64,000 nt of DNA from Hymenopellis radicata (GCA_015501595.1 JADNRX010000074.1:62001-126000); one strand, 5' to 3'; positions 1 through 15,720 are shown, counted from the first letter of the stretch. Notes: generated by a model not told the origin, from the sequence alone. A program made the numbers and translations.

Positions 1-1287
1 AAGAGGTCATGCGCGTCGTTTCGTCCTTGGAGCGACAAGGTTCCCGTGCACGCCCTGTGCTGGGTGCTGTAGCCAGGCTCGGCCCTGGACCGCATGAGTC
101 TGAAGATAAACACGACTTTCCTCCTCCAGAGGCTCACACCATTCCCTCTGATCTTACGCCAATCCGTTCTGCGCTCCGCGCGGGCGAGATTCCTGTCATT
201 CCCCCATTTGCTCTTGACTCGTTCTGCCGATCTGTTCGCGTCGACGCGAATGACGTGATCGCGGCGCTCGCGCGCGGTATGGCGGAGGCTGCTGTGCAGG
301 ATGCCGCTGCGGGTAACCACCACGACGTGGATCTCATGCCCTCCGTCTCATGGTCATCAATCGGGAAGGCGGTATTCCATCTTACGCACGTTCAGGACTC
401 CCCCATCTTCTCGTGAACATGTCGTCAGAATACGAACACATCACAGACACCTTCCGCGGCACTTGGCGACACTCGCATCCCACGGCGCTCGCGAATCTGT
501 CCTTGGCACGAAAATGTCTGGCGTACATGCCCCCCTCGTCATCTGCTGTCATGGTTTCCCACCGCTCCCCCAGTTCTCTCATTGCCAACCTCATCACGAA
601 CAAACCTGCCGTCAGCTCCAGTCTGCCCCACGCCCTCCTACAAGGAAATCGGAAACTCACACCTCACACTCCCACGCTGCTGCGACGAGGGCTTCCTATC
701 CGTGTCGTTCGCTCGGTAGCAGAGATTGATCAAGCGAAGATGACCCACCTGCTCGAGAAATCATTCGTCCGCACTCTTGATGAGCGCAAATTCTACGGGC
801 GCTTAGAGAAGACACTGGACTTTGTGATCATCGCGGGAGACTACGCCGGGGCCGCGATAGTGACGAACGAGCCGTCACCGCAGGCGCCGAACCCCATTTC
901 GTACCTCGACAAGTTCGCGGTGCTTCCCAGCCATCAGGGGATGGGACGGTTGATTTCCTGTGGGTGGCGCTGCACGACGAGACGTACGGATTGGGGCATC
1001 CGTTCTCTGTCAACCCGAATGGGGGCAAGGGAGGCCAAGGTGAGGGACGCGATCTCGTGTGGCGGAGTCGTGCGAACAACCCAGTGAACAAGTGGTATTT
1101 CGAGCGGAGCTCCGGCCACGTCCGGATGGGCTCGTGGGCGTTGTTCTGGTGCGATGCGGAGAAGCATCTGAAAATCGAGCAGAGTAGGCGTGGGATGGCT
1201 GGCTTATCGTACGTCGAGGATTGGGAGAAGGGACGACTTGCCTATTGGGCGGATGTTGTTGAAAAAATACCGTCTACGTGGAAATGA
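1..1287 (+). CDS. ARG2: N-acetylglutamate synthase (amino-acid N-acetyltransferase), 5'-partial
   Basis: Mitochondrial enzyme that makes N-acetylglutamate from acetyl-CoA and glutamate, the first step of arginine synthesis (EC 2.3.1.1). The coding frame is already open at base 1, so the N-terminus lies outside the window. The first part matches the amino-acid-kinase-like domain of the family. The second part is the C-terminal acetyltransferase domain, with [11 protein letters not shown], then [13 protein letters not shown], and [11 protein letters not shown] near the end. Two one-base losses break the frame: near 340 (C run, after DLMP) and near 938 (G run, after LPSHQG); the protein continues in a new frame each time. 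No intron is evident. The stop is at 1285-1287. Recognition rests on the conserved acetyltransferase block; the frame breaks look like sequence errors. Confidence 0.85.
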
Positions 1288-1419
1288 CCGGTGACTTTGC
1301 ATTGCTCTTACGATCAGAAGAAGTTTGTTGTTAACAAATGGTTTTTATTGTACATTACAACGGAGACAAGGATATTATGTAGGTATCGCGCGGTGTTGGG
1401 TGGATGGAAAAATAGAGTT

Positions 1420-3064
1420 TTATTTACGTGGGCGTCCGGGCTTTCTCTTTGGAGGAGGGGAATTGGTGGCTGATTTACGTGGGCGTCCTGGCTTTCTCTT
1501 TGGAGGAGGAGAAGAACTGGAATTGGTGGTTGCAGATGGCTCTTTCGGATGCCTTACAGCCTTGAGAACGCCTACGCGTTTCCAAGGCACATACTTTCCC
1601 CTGTCATCCACAATTGACTTCTTCAATTTATTGATTCCGGCTGTGACGATATCCTTGAAGCCATTGCAGGTCCAATGATCGATGTTGCGAATGAGAAAAT
1701 GCACCTGCAGGATGTGCCCTGGATCATCCAGTCTCCATTCGTGGAATACGCTGGTAGTAGTACGCTCGCGGTCGTCTTCACCGGTACTCGGTCCGGGGTA
1801 TGGTGCTGAGAAGATCCTGAGAGTCTGGGAAATTGCATTAGAACTGAACACGAACTAGGACACAGTGCACACCTGTGACTCATCCTCGGGGCTAATCTTC
1901 CACCAGTCCACATGAGCTCGGACGGTACCGTCTGCCCACACAAGGCCAAAAACAGGGAGGTCTATTCCCAGGGAATGGAGGTGGCGAAGGGCGGCCGCAA
2001 TGGACATTCTGTTCTGACGATATGCATCTTCCAATAGTGGATGGACGGGTTTCTTGTCCTCCCCGATGCTGCTGATGAACTCGAACCCAGGTGAGCTGGG
2101 AAGTGTGTTGCAGGGGGTGCTTTGGAAGCTGAAAGCAGATCCCTTCTCGGCGCTTTCTATCTCCTTGACCGCCGGGTGTCCTTTAAGGACTTTGAACGGA
2201 GAGCCTTCGGACTCACACAAGTCGCGAATGTAGGACCGTGGGATTAACATCAGATTGTCTGGTATGACCGTCTTTGCATTGAGAACACGGATTGCCGCCG
2301 AGTTGAGGTTGGTGGTTGAAAGAGGCTGAGGCAAAGCGACAGCACATTGACCGCTAATGAGCGAGATGATTGTGAATATGAATGAAACTTGATGGAGGTC
2401 GAGTTACATACCGCTTCCTGCTAAGCACGACCGCGGGAGATCGAAAGATGTCACATCTGGAAGCACGCAAATGAGAAGGTTGATGATGATCAATAGAGAC
2501 CTACGCTTTGGCAAAGTCGGCCTCTGAGTATTTCTCTTCTGACGCTTTCATTTCCCTGAGGCCCTTCCAAGCTCCGAACACAGTTACCAGTTCATCGTAA
2601 AGAAACTTGTCCGGAGGTGGCTTGTCCGTGTCCGAGAAGAGGTCGGGACATGCAGTGCGCGCATCTTCAAGGAACTTCACAAATTCAGGCCGACAGGCTA
2701 TAGGACCATTATGATCGGATTTCTGAAGAGAACAACAGATTAAAAAGGGAAAGAGTCATACATTTTACGACTTTACCAGAGAGTCGAGCCACCCTTTGGG
2801 AATCTTGGATTTGACATTCATGACGGAGTCGACTTCTTGGTTTAACGCATCTGGAATATCAGAGAAAAGAACTTGGTCCATGTTATGGTGACTTGACCAC
2901 GTCTCAAATTGATTGGGATCGCGAGCTATCCTAATGTTGATGTTTCGTAAGTACTCGTTTATATACTTCAATGAACTTACTGTGATGCCGAAAGAGAGCG
3001 AGCAGTGCTAGACTTGGTAGTCTTTTTCCGGCCACCCCGGTTTGATGATGTGGGAGAACTGTTG
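1420..3064 (-). CDS. orphan AT-hook protein, multi-exon, 5' end uncertain
   Basis: Minus-strand gene in at least six exons joined by short introns. Readable blocks in order: a basic Ser/Thr-rich piece (GGRKKTTKSS), an exon ending in PKGWLDSLVK, an exon with DKPPPDKFLYDELVTVFGAW, a short exon, a long exon with PVFGLVWADGTVRAHVDW, and a last exon with HILQVHFLIRNIDHWT. The C-terminus has two identical AT-hooks (KRKPGRPRK), which bind the minor groove of AT-rich DNA, so a nuclear role is inferred. The central FGLVW/RAHVDW block resembles a family of uncharacterised proteins common in Agaricomycetes; I know no function for it. The first exon was not identified: an acceptor lies at 3065 and the start codon must be further up, towards the divergent gene at 3422. 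Confidence 0.55.
1423..1524. repeat. 51-bp in-frame tandem duplication encoding the two AT-hooks
   Basis: Two neighbouring units (1423-1473 and from 1474) share a nearly identical run containing ttacgtgggcgtcc and ctttctctttggagga. Each unit encodes 17 residues on the minus strand, SPPPKRKPGRPRKSATN or close to it, so the second AT-hook arose by unit duplication. Confidence 0.8.
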
Positions 3065-3421
3065 CTATGAGATGTCGCGTCAGTTTATAACGTCCGAAGT
3101 CAAAGCGCCACTAGCGCCGACGCGTGGCAAGGTGAAATAATAATAACATACGCGCTGGACATCCTTTGATTTCCAGTGTCAGCTCTATGTCGTGACGCGT
3201 ATATAGTCGTAAAGGTCGTGAGGAGTCGTGAGGTTTCGCAGAGGGGAGGGGAGATGAGTGGGGGTTAAGCGCAAGCGCCTGGCCATTCCCTTTCTGGGAT
3301 GTCAACCATTTGATTCCACGGAGGCTTTTAGGCCACGTGCGAAGGGCGGAATGTTCCGAGTCTTTTGACAAATGACCTTTGCCTCACACCATCGCACTCA
3401 TGAAGCCATAGACGGATAGCC

Positions 3422-4927
3422 ATGAACGCGTCCAAACCTGTTCCCTCTGGAGACCACTATGTTCAGGAAGATGGTGGGGAGTTTGCCATGATCACCATTT
3501 TGGCCTTTGTAGGCTTCATCTGGTACACCGTGATGTGGATCATCAGTATCATAGGGTGCCAGGCTGGGTATGCTGTTTTCTTTTTCAGTTCGTTCAATTG
3601 CAGTATTGATGGTGTATTAGGCGAAGAAGATACAAACTCCGTCCCCGTTCCCCACTGTCTTCCGCTCCCGCCAACTCTGTGCCCGGTGTATCTGTCCTTC
3701 GGCCATTGAGGGGCTTGGACACGAATCTTTACGAAAATCTCGAATCCACGTTCACGCAAGAGTATCCCAATTTTGAGATAATACTCTCAGTTGCGGAAGA
3801 AGATGATCAAGCCTTCCTATCGTTCGGGAACTCATGGCGAAATACCCGAATGTACCCAGCTCCATCATCGTTGGTACATTGCTATTCCGCCCTCGGCACG
3901 CTTGCTTGGACTAACGCTCGGCAGGTGAGGAGGTTGTCGGCGTTAATCCCAAAGTCAACAATCTCGTGCGTTCGTTTCGACAAGCAAGAACGACATCCTG
4001 TGGATCCTAGATTCTAATGTCATGGCCGCGCCGGGCACCATGGCGCGTTCAGTGGATGCTTTGCAAGGGCACGACCGGAATGGGCGAAGAATCGCTCTTG
4101 TTCATCACGTTCCTTTTGCGTACGCCACCGAATCCAGAATAGGGTCCAGGATTGACGAAGCTTTCCTCAACACCAACCACGCGAAGATGTATCTCGCTAT
4201 TAACGCAGTAGCAGTGGACTCTTGCGTGGTGGGCAAGTCGAACTTGTACAGGCGCTCAGATGTGGAACGTCTCAACGGATCTCTTAAACCTATGGCGAAG
4301 CAGGTTCCGGAGGACACCCCGGCCATTGGTCGAGGCTTTCCCGCCTTTGGCCGTTTCATGGCCGAAGACAATATGATTGCCAGCGCTCTCTGGCATGAGT
4401 TGGACTTGAGACACGATTTGTCCTGCGACGTGGTCCGCAATGTTGTCGGCAAGATGTCACTGAAGGACTACATTCTGCGAAGGGCACGCTGGATTCGCGT
4501 GAGAAAACATATGGTGCTCTCGGCCACTATTCTCGAACCTTTCACAGAATCAGTTGTGGTTTCGGCAATAGGAGCTGCCAGCTTTAAGCACTTGCTCGGA
4601 ATACCCGTGTTGCCCTTTGTGCTGTTCCACTACATAGCGTGGCTTTCGGTGGATCTGGACGTGTACGCTTCGCTTGCTGGCCATCCACTTCCGGATGCTG
4701 TCAGATGGGAGTTTCTTGCTGGGTGGGTTGTGCGTGAGCTTTTGACCCTCCCGATATTTTTATACGCGGTCTTTGGCCGCGAAGTTACCTGGCGCGGGCG
4801 AAAGTATCAGATGCTGCACAACGGGGAGGTCAAGTTGGTAGGGGAGCAGTCTCCACGGAGGCGATGGCCGTGGTCGAGGACGCCGAAACATTATCAACCG
4901 GTAGATGTCGAGGACGCGAGTTCGTAA
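3422..4927 (+). CDS. ceramide glucosyltransferase (glucosylceramide synthase, GT21)
   Basis: Transfers glucose from UDP-glucose to ceramide on the cytosolic face of the Golgi/ER membrane to make glucosylceramide. An N-terminal membrane segment (ITILAFVGFIWYTVMWIISI) is followed by GVSVLRPLRGLD, the DSN of LDSNVM, MAEDNMIASALWHE and RRARW. These correspond to the D1, D2, D3 and (Q/R)XXRW motifs of the family. Further hydrophobic segments follow near the C-terminus. Introns are at 3568-3620 and 3874-3924 (branch site ctaac). Two single-base losses break the frame: near 3812 (before LPIVRELMAKYP) and near 3987 (in RQAKNDILWILD, an A run). All four active-site motifs are present, so the gene is probably functional in the organism. 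Confidence 0.9.
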
Positions 4928-6009
4928 TCTCGGCATTCGCTCGCTGCGTTCGTTTCGCGCAGCGGAGAGTCCGCCTTTACATTAGATAGGTGTTTTAATT
5001 TTTTTACGCCAATTATGATCGCGATGTTTGCAGAATTTCGTGCCCAGTACTCTTGCCAGGCCTTGTTCCGTTCTCGGAGGTTTATTTTAATACGTGTCGC
5101 CATCAAGCCGATGAGGAACATACTAAGATACTAGGACGGAAAAACGGGCGTATACTCATCTCGGGACAGACGATTCACAACTTACTCTTGACTAAGAAGC
5201 AAGCTGTCACTCGGATAAAAAGGTATGTGTGCATGGCCGCGCATTCGCCTTCTGTCTGCAAGAGCCCTGCGACTGAAGGCAGACGTTGTAAGCGCAGGAA
5301 ATTTGACTAAGCCCAGGAGATAGAAATTATTCAGCCCCGAGTTCAGGAGAAGTTTGCAACTGCCCAACTTAGATTACGGGCGGTATCGGTATGGGGTGGG
5401 AGAGCCACGTCAGGACATGTGGGTACATGCACAGTGCCTACCAGGTACCAAGCCAGGTACTCATGCGCGATACCCGAGAACTTCGGGTGAATTGGACACG
5501 TAGCTACAAGACTGATAGGCGCCAAAAAACCTTCTCAGAGGTTAGATGAAGGGCATAGCTTTCGTTGAAGGTGTACCATGCTGCTTCCATATACAATAGC
5601 TGTTCGGAGTGGGTACTTGATGAAGATGGTATCACAATCAATCAACAAACGGACTTCGGTTGAAGTATGAGGCGAATGCTCACGACATGTCCAGGACATT
5701 GTTGTGGACTCAACTCAAGACAATATAAGATTCAGGGAGAGCAAAGCATATCCAACCAGCATACAGTCAGTTGCAGTCAGACTGAAATATGTACAGTCAG
5801 GCTGACAGATGGCTGTCGGTAGAGGGAGTACGGCATCTGTCAGCTTGTCGCCATAAAAGGCAGGAATACCTCGAGCGGCCGAGCCGATGAATCACGTGTA
5901 GTCATCGCCCTGATGAATTTTGAAGAGACCTTCCTCACTGCACGACGACGTCCACGACCCACTCCGGCTCGCTTTCTATCATCCGCGCTCCTTGCCATCG
6001 TGCCACACG
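4928..6009. other. intergenic, no convincing gene
   Basis: Short open frames only, none with recognisable content. At about 5764-5812 the heptamer cagtcag occurs several times within 50 bases, upstream of the helicase gene. I could not identify a core promoter with confidence. Confidence 0.5.
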
Positions 6010-9000
6010 ATGGCCAGCTCGTTTTCTCAGTCGATCAGCTCGCGCTCGACGCCCTCTTTGACGAATCTCTCGATATCAAACAGCTCTAATACGATTGACT
6101 TGACGAGCGACGATGACGAGAGATATGACTACCCGCGAGAATTGAAAAGGATGCGTTTGGACCACATAACACAGCCCGTCGCACAGAAACCCGCGCCATT
6201 AACGCATGGAACGCCTTCCATGTCGACCTTCACGTCGTACAACCAGAAGCCAGCTATGGCCATGCCGATGGCGCCGAGCATCTTTTCACCGCCACCAATG
6301 CACAACGGTGGGCCTCCTCCGCACATGTCGTACCGCCCTCCGTTTGCGGGTCCCTCACACTCGCCGGCGCCCCCGATCCAAGCACCACCGCCACAATCCA
6401 ATCATGTCATCGACTTGACGAGCTCTCCCTCCCCACCACCCATGCTTCCGCCGGAGATGTCGCCCAAGACGCCTGTCTGCATCGGTTTCCTACAACTGAC
6501 TGCATTAATCCTTTATCCTGTGCCCTACATCGTCCCGACTAATCCCGGATCCCCCCACCCAGAATGGGCGACTGTAAAGCTACTGTACGAGCACAGCGAG
6601 AAACCTGGGAGCAGCCCAAATACCATCCACATAAAGGCCGGAACAGGGGAGTCATTTGCCATTACGGAGCAAAAGGTGGCGGACAATATCGGTCATATGA
6701 TTGGAAAAGGTCTTATACGACTCGAAGCTAAGGTTAGAAAAGGACCTCCAAACGTGCGTTCAGTCATATGCTCTTGTTGACGCGTGTTTCTCATGTGGAA
6801 ATAGCTTCCCATCCTACCTCTTCACGCTCTTGTCTTCACGCCGAAAGGCAATGTTCCTGTTGTCGGCCAGTATCTGCATCAATGCTCTCTCCTTCTCGAT
6901 CACCCCGCGCCTCCTTTCAACTTCAATGATATCTTGCAATCCAAGACGCCCTACCTCAATCCGCATAATCCTCCGCCAGGTGGTCATAACCGCAATCTAA
7001 TAAGGCCCGGTGCAGGGATGTACGGTCCTTCTGGTTCTCGGTGGACTACCCCGCAGGTTGCTGGTAAAACCACGGAGGTACAGCGCAGCCAAGTGGACGA
7101 ACTGTTCAAGAATTTGAAGACGGGAGAAGAACTACGTGAGACTGAGCCAGGTGGGTCACGGTCTTAACATTATCCGCGTTTGCTTTACTGACATATTCAA
7201 GCGGCCGAGGTCGCGACAAAGCTCTACCCACATCAGAAAAAGGCGCTCACGTTCCTTCTTGATCGCGAAAAAGAGCGACCTATTGGCAGCACATTTTCCT
7301 CGTTGTGGCAGTGGCGCAATGTACCAGGCATGCGGTCGTCCTGGGTAAACCTTGTGACCCAGAAAGAGATCTCAAGCGAACCAGAGGACTCCAAAGGCGC
7401 CATCCTTGCAGACGATATGGGTCTTGGGAAGACGATAACATGCGTATCACTGATAGCAGCAACCATCGATTCGGCAGCCAAGTTCGTGGCTACACCCGTT
7501 GCCGCGCCGCCCGTCCCTTCCTCATCTCGAAGCGATCCTTCTGCATCCCACTTTCCGGAAGGGTGTGGAACATGCCTCCTCCTGTCGAGAACAACGCGAA
7601 AGCAAAGGCCAAGGCGCAGCGGGAACAGGAAAAACTTGAGTCCGAGTATCTGCGGGCATCCCGGATAAAAGCCAAGAGTCGCGCGACTTTGATCATCTGC
7701 CCATTATCGACGGTGTCCAACTGGGAGGATCAGTTCCGGGAGCATTGGAAGGGCGAGGTGACTGTAGTGGGAGGCGCCGGTACACATTCCGAATCTCGCA
7801 GACGCGAAGGGAGGCCTTTACGAGTTTATATATACCACGGGAACGCGAGACGACCCGAGCCCGACTTCCTGGCCGATTTCGATGCGGTGATTACGACATA
7901 TTCAACGTTGGCGAGCGAGTATTCCAAGCAGAATCGGAGTGTTGCATGTGCTGAAGAAGAGGAGGAAGACTGTGGCGGAGCCAGCAGTGACGGTGGAGGC
8001 GTAGAAATAGATGACAGAGGGAACCAGATTCTTCGGTTACCAAAACCAAAGAAAGGAGGGGTGAAGAGAAAGAAGTCCGGCCTTTGCGTCCCCAGTACAG
8101 AGGCTACCAGCGCGCTGCAGAGCATTCATTGGTTCCGTGTCGTTCTTGACGAGGCGCAGTAAGATTTTTCATTCTTGTTCGTTCGATGTCTCTGAAGGTT
8201 TTACAGCTGCATTAAAGAAACGGGCACGGTTGGTAGCCGTGCATCTTGTGATCTTGTCGCCGATCGAAGGCTATGTCTGACGGGAACACCAGTTCAGAAC
8301 AAACTGGATGATGTCTTCGCCTTGGTGAAGTTTTTACGGATAGATCCCTTGGATGAGAAGGCTGTCTGGACAGAGTTCATTGGCGCTCCTGTAAAGTTTG
8401 GTCAGACCCTCGGTATCGCACGCCTGCAGACCCTGATGTCTACGATTACCCTACGTCGTACGAAGGAGTCGAAGACGATGGACGGAAGCGTATTCTGTCG
8501 TTGCCACCTCGTCGAGACGAGCTCCGCATGCTCAAGTTCGACGCCCAGGAACAGGGCATCTACGACCAGTTCTTCAATGCGTCGAAGGCTGAGTTCAACG
8601 AGATGTCGGACAAGAATGAGGTCATGAAAAACTATGTTGGGATTCTGCAGAAAATTTTACGGCTTCGACAAATCTGCGACCATTTCGAACTTGTGGAGGG
8701 GAAGGATTTGTTTGGTATGGGCAGGAAGCTATGTCGTTCGAGGATATGGCGATGGCGATTCAGAAGGAGGGCTTCTCTGTACCGAAGGCTGTCGCGATCT
8801 GGGCGATTTTACGTGAAGCCGCCACTACACAATGTGTGGAATGCGGCACCGAGCTGTCCTTGAGCACGGATGGACCATCTGACGATGACGGCGTTGACGC
8901 ACCGCTCAAGAAAGGCAAGAAGCCTAAAGCCTCGGCTAATACCTCGAGGGCTCCTACTCGTGCCAACAGCCCCGCCGTTCCAGTACCCGTGCTCACGCGC

Positions 9001-10037
9001 TGTCAACATCTGTTCTGCATCGCCTGCTTCCGCCAGTGTGTACATCCCGGGTGGCCCCACGTCTCTCCCGATGTCTGTAGGTCGTGTTCAACTTGTCAGG
9101 TGGGACTGGTACCGGGGGACGCTATCGAGATAAAGCCGGAGTATCTGGATACGACGAAGAAGAAACCAGTGAAGAGGGAGCGAAGGCAGAAGGGCTCAGG
9201 GATGAACGTTGATATACATCCCAGCACGAAAGTCAAGGCCTTGCTGGGTGACCTAATTGTTTTTTCTAAAGCTAACCCGAATTCGGGGAACTATGATCCG
9301 AACTCGATCGAGGTACAGATGGTGGATGAACAGGAAGAGATGTGGTTGAAGACGTTGTAAAGACCGTCGTGTTGTACGTCTTTCACGTTCATTTCGGATG
9401 TTTTGCTCTAATAGCTGTTCTTTTTCGCAGCTCACAATGGACGACGATGCTCGATAAGTACGTAACTTGCAATCGTTCCTTTGTTTCTTGTTCACATGGC
9501 TTTTTCAGGATTGAGGACGCGTTAGAAGCTGCCGGCATCCGTTATGATCGTCTGGATGGAACGATGAAGCGAGATGAACGGATCCGGGCTATGGACGCGC
9601 TCAAACATGACCCTGGGTGTGAAGTGTTACTCGTCAGTCTGAAGGCGGAGGCGTCGGACTGAACCTCACTGCTGCGCAGCGAGTCTATCTTATGGATCCG
9701 TACTGGTTCGTCGACGTCTTTCCTCGTCAGGTACACACGCTGATACGGCGGTCCTTTCAGGAATCCTGCTGTGGAGAACCAAGCTGTGGATCGTATCGTA
9801 AGCCTTAACTCAGCGTCGTTTGTTCCGAGTCTCATGATGTTCCAACAGCATCGTCTTGGGCAAACTCGACCGGTGACGACTATTAAATTGATCATCGAAA
9901 ACTCCATCGAAGCCCGGCTTCTGGACGTGCAGAGGAAGAAGACCGAACTCGCGAATATGACCCTCGGCTCCAACTTCAGCAAGGCAGAACTCATGAAACG
10001 TCGCATGGAAGAACTAAACCAGCTCTTTGGAGCATAA
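6010..10037 (+). CDS. HIRAN-SNF2-RING helicase/ubiquitin ligase, HLTF/Rad5 type
   Basis: Nuclear DNA translocase and predicted E3 ligase of the HLTF/Rad5 group, which handles stalled replication forks and PCNA polyubiquitination. ATG at 6010 (MASSFSQSIS). Order: two SUMO-interacting motifs (IDLTSDDD, residues 29-36; VIDLTSS, about 133-139); a HIRAN domain from about residue 154; Walker A in ADDMGLGKT; DEAH box, split by the intron at 8159-8207; a C3HC4-type RING (CVECGTEL, then CQHLFCIACF, then CRSCSTCQ) inserted between helicase lobes; helicase C lobe with YDRLDGTMKRDER and HRLGQTRPV. Introns include 6754-6804, one near 7150-7200, 8159-8207 and four in the last 700 bases. At least five single-base losses break the frame (about 7553, 8482, 8722, 9334, 9646). 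HIRAN plus internal RING favours HLTF/Rad5 over Uls1-type STUbL translocases, though the N-terminal SIMs are a shared trait. Confidence 0.85.
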
Positions 10038-12910
10038 AGCTTTCTAGTATCGGTACTGTACTACTTTATATTGCATTATTTTTGGCCATTATGGGTGTCT
10101 GTATTCCTCGACGCATAATTTACGAGTACGGACTATTTTTTGTATTAGATTATTATCTGCGCTTTCTGTATTCCTTGTTTTACATCCCGTCTTTTCGCAA
10201 CATGCATGTATTGAGTTGGTGGTATAGAGAGAGGATGGTGGGTATGCGGGAGAAAGCTACACATGGTGGGTACGCAAGAATACGGCGAACTACGACTAGA
10301 CTTGGGCATTGTTGGCGGCAGTGCTCTCCAAGCGAGAGCATAGCTATGTACACGATTAGCACGAAAATTACACACTTAGAGTAGTGTTGAGACATACCTC
10401 TTCCAGGAACCGTTTCTCCAAGTCGTTTACGCACATGTCAGCTGGCGGAAGCCAGGCCAACCAGAACTTCCACTTGGGAAGCTGAATCCAGTGGGTTTTT
10501 AGACTGTAGGACTGTTGGAAAGTGTCCACGGAATTGTGAGGTGAGAACAAATCACGTACCGCAAACATTTCACTTCGTATTTATTGAAGAGATCCTTGAG
10601 ATCAAGCCGGTCGTGGTATTGTCTCGCCTTGCGAGAGATGCTGTTTTCCAACTGTTCTATGTTTCCCTTAGTCTGGGAGATGGTGGGAAGGTACGCCTGG
10701 CATGTGACGCGTGCGATGTGAGTAACGAATTCCACCACGCCCTGGGCGACGACAGAGGAGCAGCCCAGTGATTGCATCAGGATTTCGACGGCGAGCATTT
10801 CGAAAAAGGACGACATAGCGCAAAGGTTACGCTTACAACAGACACTAGAGATCAATGCAGTAGGGCAGCAGAGACGTGGCGGTGACTCGTTGTAGCTCTA
10901 CAAGATTCCCGACGCCGTTTTGTACTACCATGTCCCGAACAGATGCGCAAGGATATGATTTGAGAGTTGTCCATTTTGGAGTTGAGCGATCTGGCGATCC
11001 TGAGATGTCGAGCACGAGCAAAGTTTAAGTACGCCACCATCCCAGGCAGACCTGAACGCGACGGAATCTACCAGTGTATGTTCGCTTCCTGGGTTAGAAG
11101 GGTTGTCAATGAAGATGCACGGTTGTCTTGAGATATAGTTAGATGTTGAGAGCTAGTTGCCGAGTTAACGTTGCGGTCTAATTCGACGCCATGTACGCGT
11201 CGCGAGGTGAAACAGAATCCACCGCGGTTCTCTGGGAAAGCCGCACAGTAGTAGTAGTAGTAGTATTGAAGCCAGGGTCCCCAGAAAATCCTGGTTGGTA
11301 CAGTGGACTCGAATTATTCACACTCTGAGTCTGAGCAACGGAGGAGGCAAGTTAAAGAACGGTGATGAGTGACACGGCAAGCGCCTAAAGAGGCCATTGA
11401 TTTGCATTGATCAGTGCAGAATCCCCTAATCCGCGCGGATCTCCGCAAAATCTTTAATTTTTCCCTCACAACAAAACTAAATTTAGAGAAGTGTTACCCT
11501 TGCTGGACCGAGTACAAGTTTCCTCCCCTCCGACCACTGGCCACAATGTCTTGTACATCGTACTTGAGACGACCTGACAAAAGCTCTCGTCATTGGATGA
11601 CCCTACACTAACAAATATCGTCACAAAATTTTTTTTTGTCAACATGTGATTTTCGGTTACGCTCATCAAACTTTCGTGGCGTGTATTACAATCCCGCGTT
11701 GACTGAGTTTTGTTAGCTTGAATGTCATTGATATTGAATTAGGAAGCCACGCATGTAAAGTGCAGTTCTGATCAGCCCGTTGGCAAGCGCAATCTTGACT
11801 TAGTCTTCACAGTCATGCCGTGCTTCGTGTCAGAATCATGCCCACGCGAGCATGGCGCTTCTTGGGGAAATCTGACGATGAGCCTGCTGGCATTTATAGC
11901 AGTGGTTCGGAGCGGAGATTGATCTTGGAATTTTGGTGAGCCGGCTTGGATTGTGGCCTTTTCAGCTCTGAATAACTGTTTAGATTTTACTACTCCTAAC
12001 CCTTTCCGTGACCGTAACATAGACGGGCGGCACCACCATCGAAGCTGCATAATTCATCACAGATCCCCGTCTCTTCCGAACTCTGGACTGACTGACTGTC
12101 CGGTCCGAGTTGTCTGTACTGTCGCCGCCTCTTGGGGCCCGCCACCAGCAGTCCTTGGCCCTCCGTTTCTCTACAGGTAAGGTGTTCAAAAGCACTTCCA
12201 TTCTGATTTGCCGTGACAATCGAGCGGTCACGAGGAGATGCTCATAATCTGTGTCTGACCAAGTGCGAAGCAAAGACCACTCTGTACAACGAGTACCTGT
12301 GCTTCAAGCGAACATGATGACGTCCTTTCTACAGTGTTACGCTATCCGAGGTCATGGTTCTGGGTGATGTACGTCCAATATTCCTCGCGATCGTAATGTT
12401 CGATCGTCGCGAGTGGACGCCACTTATAACAGTATTTCGTCCGCACCACATTTGTTCATCATGTGTGTTTCATACTTGGCTCGTCACGTCTTCTTGCACT
12501 CACACGTTTTTTGCAGGCAGCGGAGAGGGCAATGCACTACTCGTGTTCTTGAATTTACTTGACCAGTTGACCATCCACGACGTCTTTGTGAGATTCCAGG
12601 ACGAATGGATTACGAAAAATGACGATAAGGCGCGAAAAATCTAGCGGAATTCGACCATCTTAACTCTTGTTCTTATCAACTGAAGTCGATAGCCTGTCTC
12701 GGCATCAAGACACTGCATCTCTGTTCTATTTTTTGAATGGTTATCTCTCATGCGGAGCTGGAGGTCCGTTGATGGTTCCTTAGTCTTTCTATTGCTCGAC
12801 GGGCTGTCCGAGCTTAGAGTCGAGTCATCGATATCGCTCGAGTCATATTTCTTGTAGGGTTGAGGGAGCAACCGAGTTTTCAGTCGTTCGCGGGTTCTGA
12901 TAGTGCGACC
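10038..12910. other. 2.9-kb gene-poor stretch with one weak minus-strand candidate
   Basis: No gene I can name. The best candidate is on the minus strand, from about 10,816 down to 10,499. It would encode roughly 90 residues starting MSSFFEMLAVEILMQ, with one 46-nt intron (gtacgtg...caacag), and has no known family. A (GTA)n microsatellite is at 11,247-11,265. The rest consists of short open frames in several directions. Confidence 0.35.
11247..11265. repeat. GTA trinucleotide microsatellite
   Basis: Six consecutive GTA units in a non-coding stretch. Confidence 0.9.
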
Positions 12911-15417
<2,507 letters not shown>

Positions 15418-15489
15418 TGATCTTGGAAGCGTAAACATTCAGAATACTTGAAAAGTAGGGCGAGTCGACTCGATCACGCGTCACGTCCA

Positions 15490-15720
15490 CGCTTCAACTC
15501 GATCCACCATCATCTCGCCGTTATGTCGCGCAACGGCGAGGACGCCCATGGCCAATCTGAAAATGCACGCTTGTCCGGCTCATATTTCCCTCAACAAGGC
15601 CCTCGAGCTGCGCCTACACGAACACTGACCGATGCCGAGAGGGTCGTTCATCGCGCACACGCACGCACGATTCACACTGACTTCATGCACGTCAAGATGA
15701 CAAAGAACGAAGATCAGAAC
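15490..15720 (+). pseudogene. duplicated 5' fragment of the Prm10-like gene
   Basis: From about 15,490 the sequence repeats the start region of the Prm10-like gene at about 16,733-16,880. It includes the untranslated leader (cttcaactcgatccaccat), an ATG at 15,523 and codons for MSRNGEDAHGQSENARLSGS. Similarity fades after the equivalent of LTDAE, with later scattered matches (aacgaagatca). This fragment keeps eight bases (ggccaatc after gcccat) that the full-length gene lacks. It cannot encode a transporter by itself. Confidence 0.75.
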
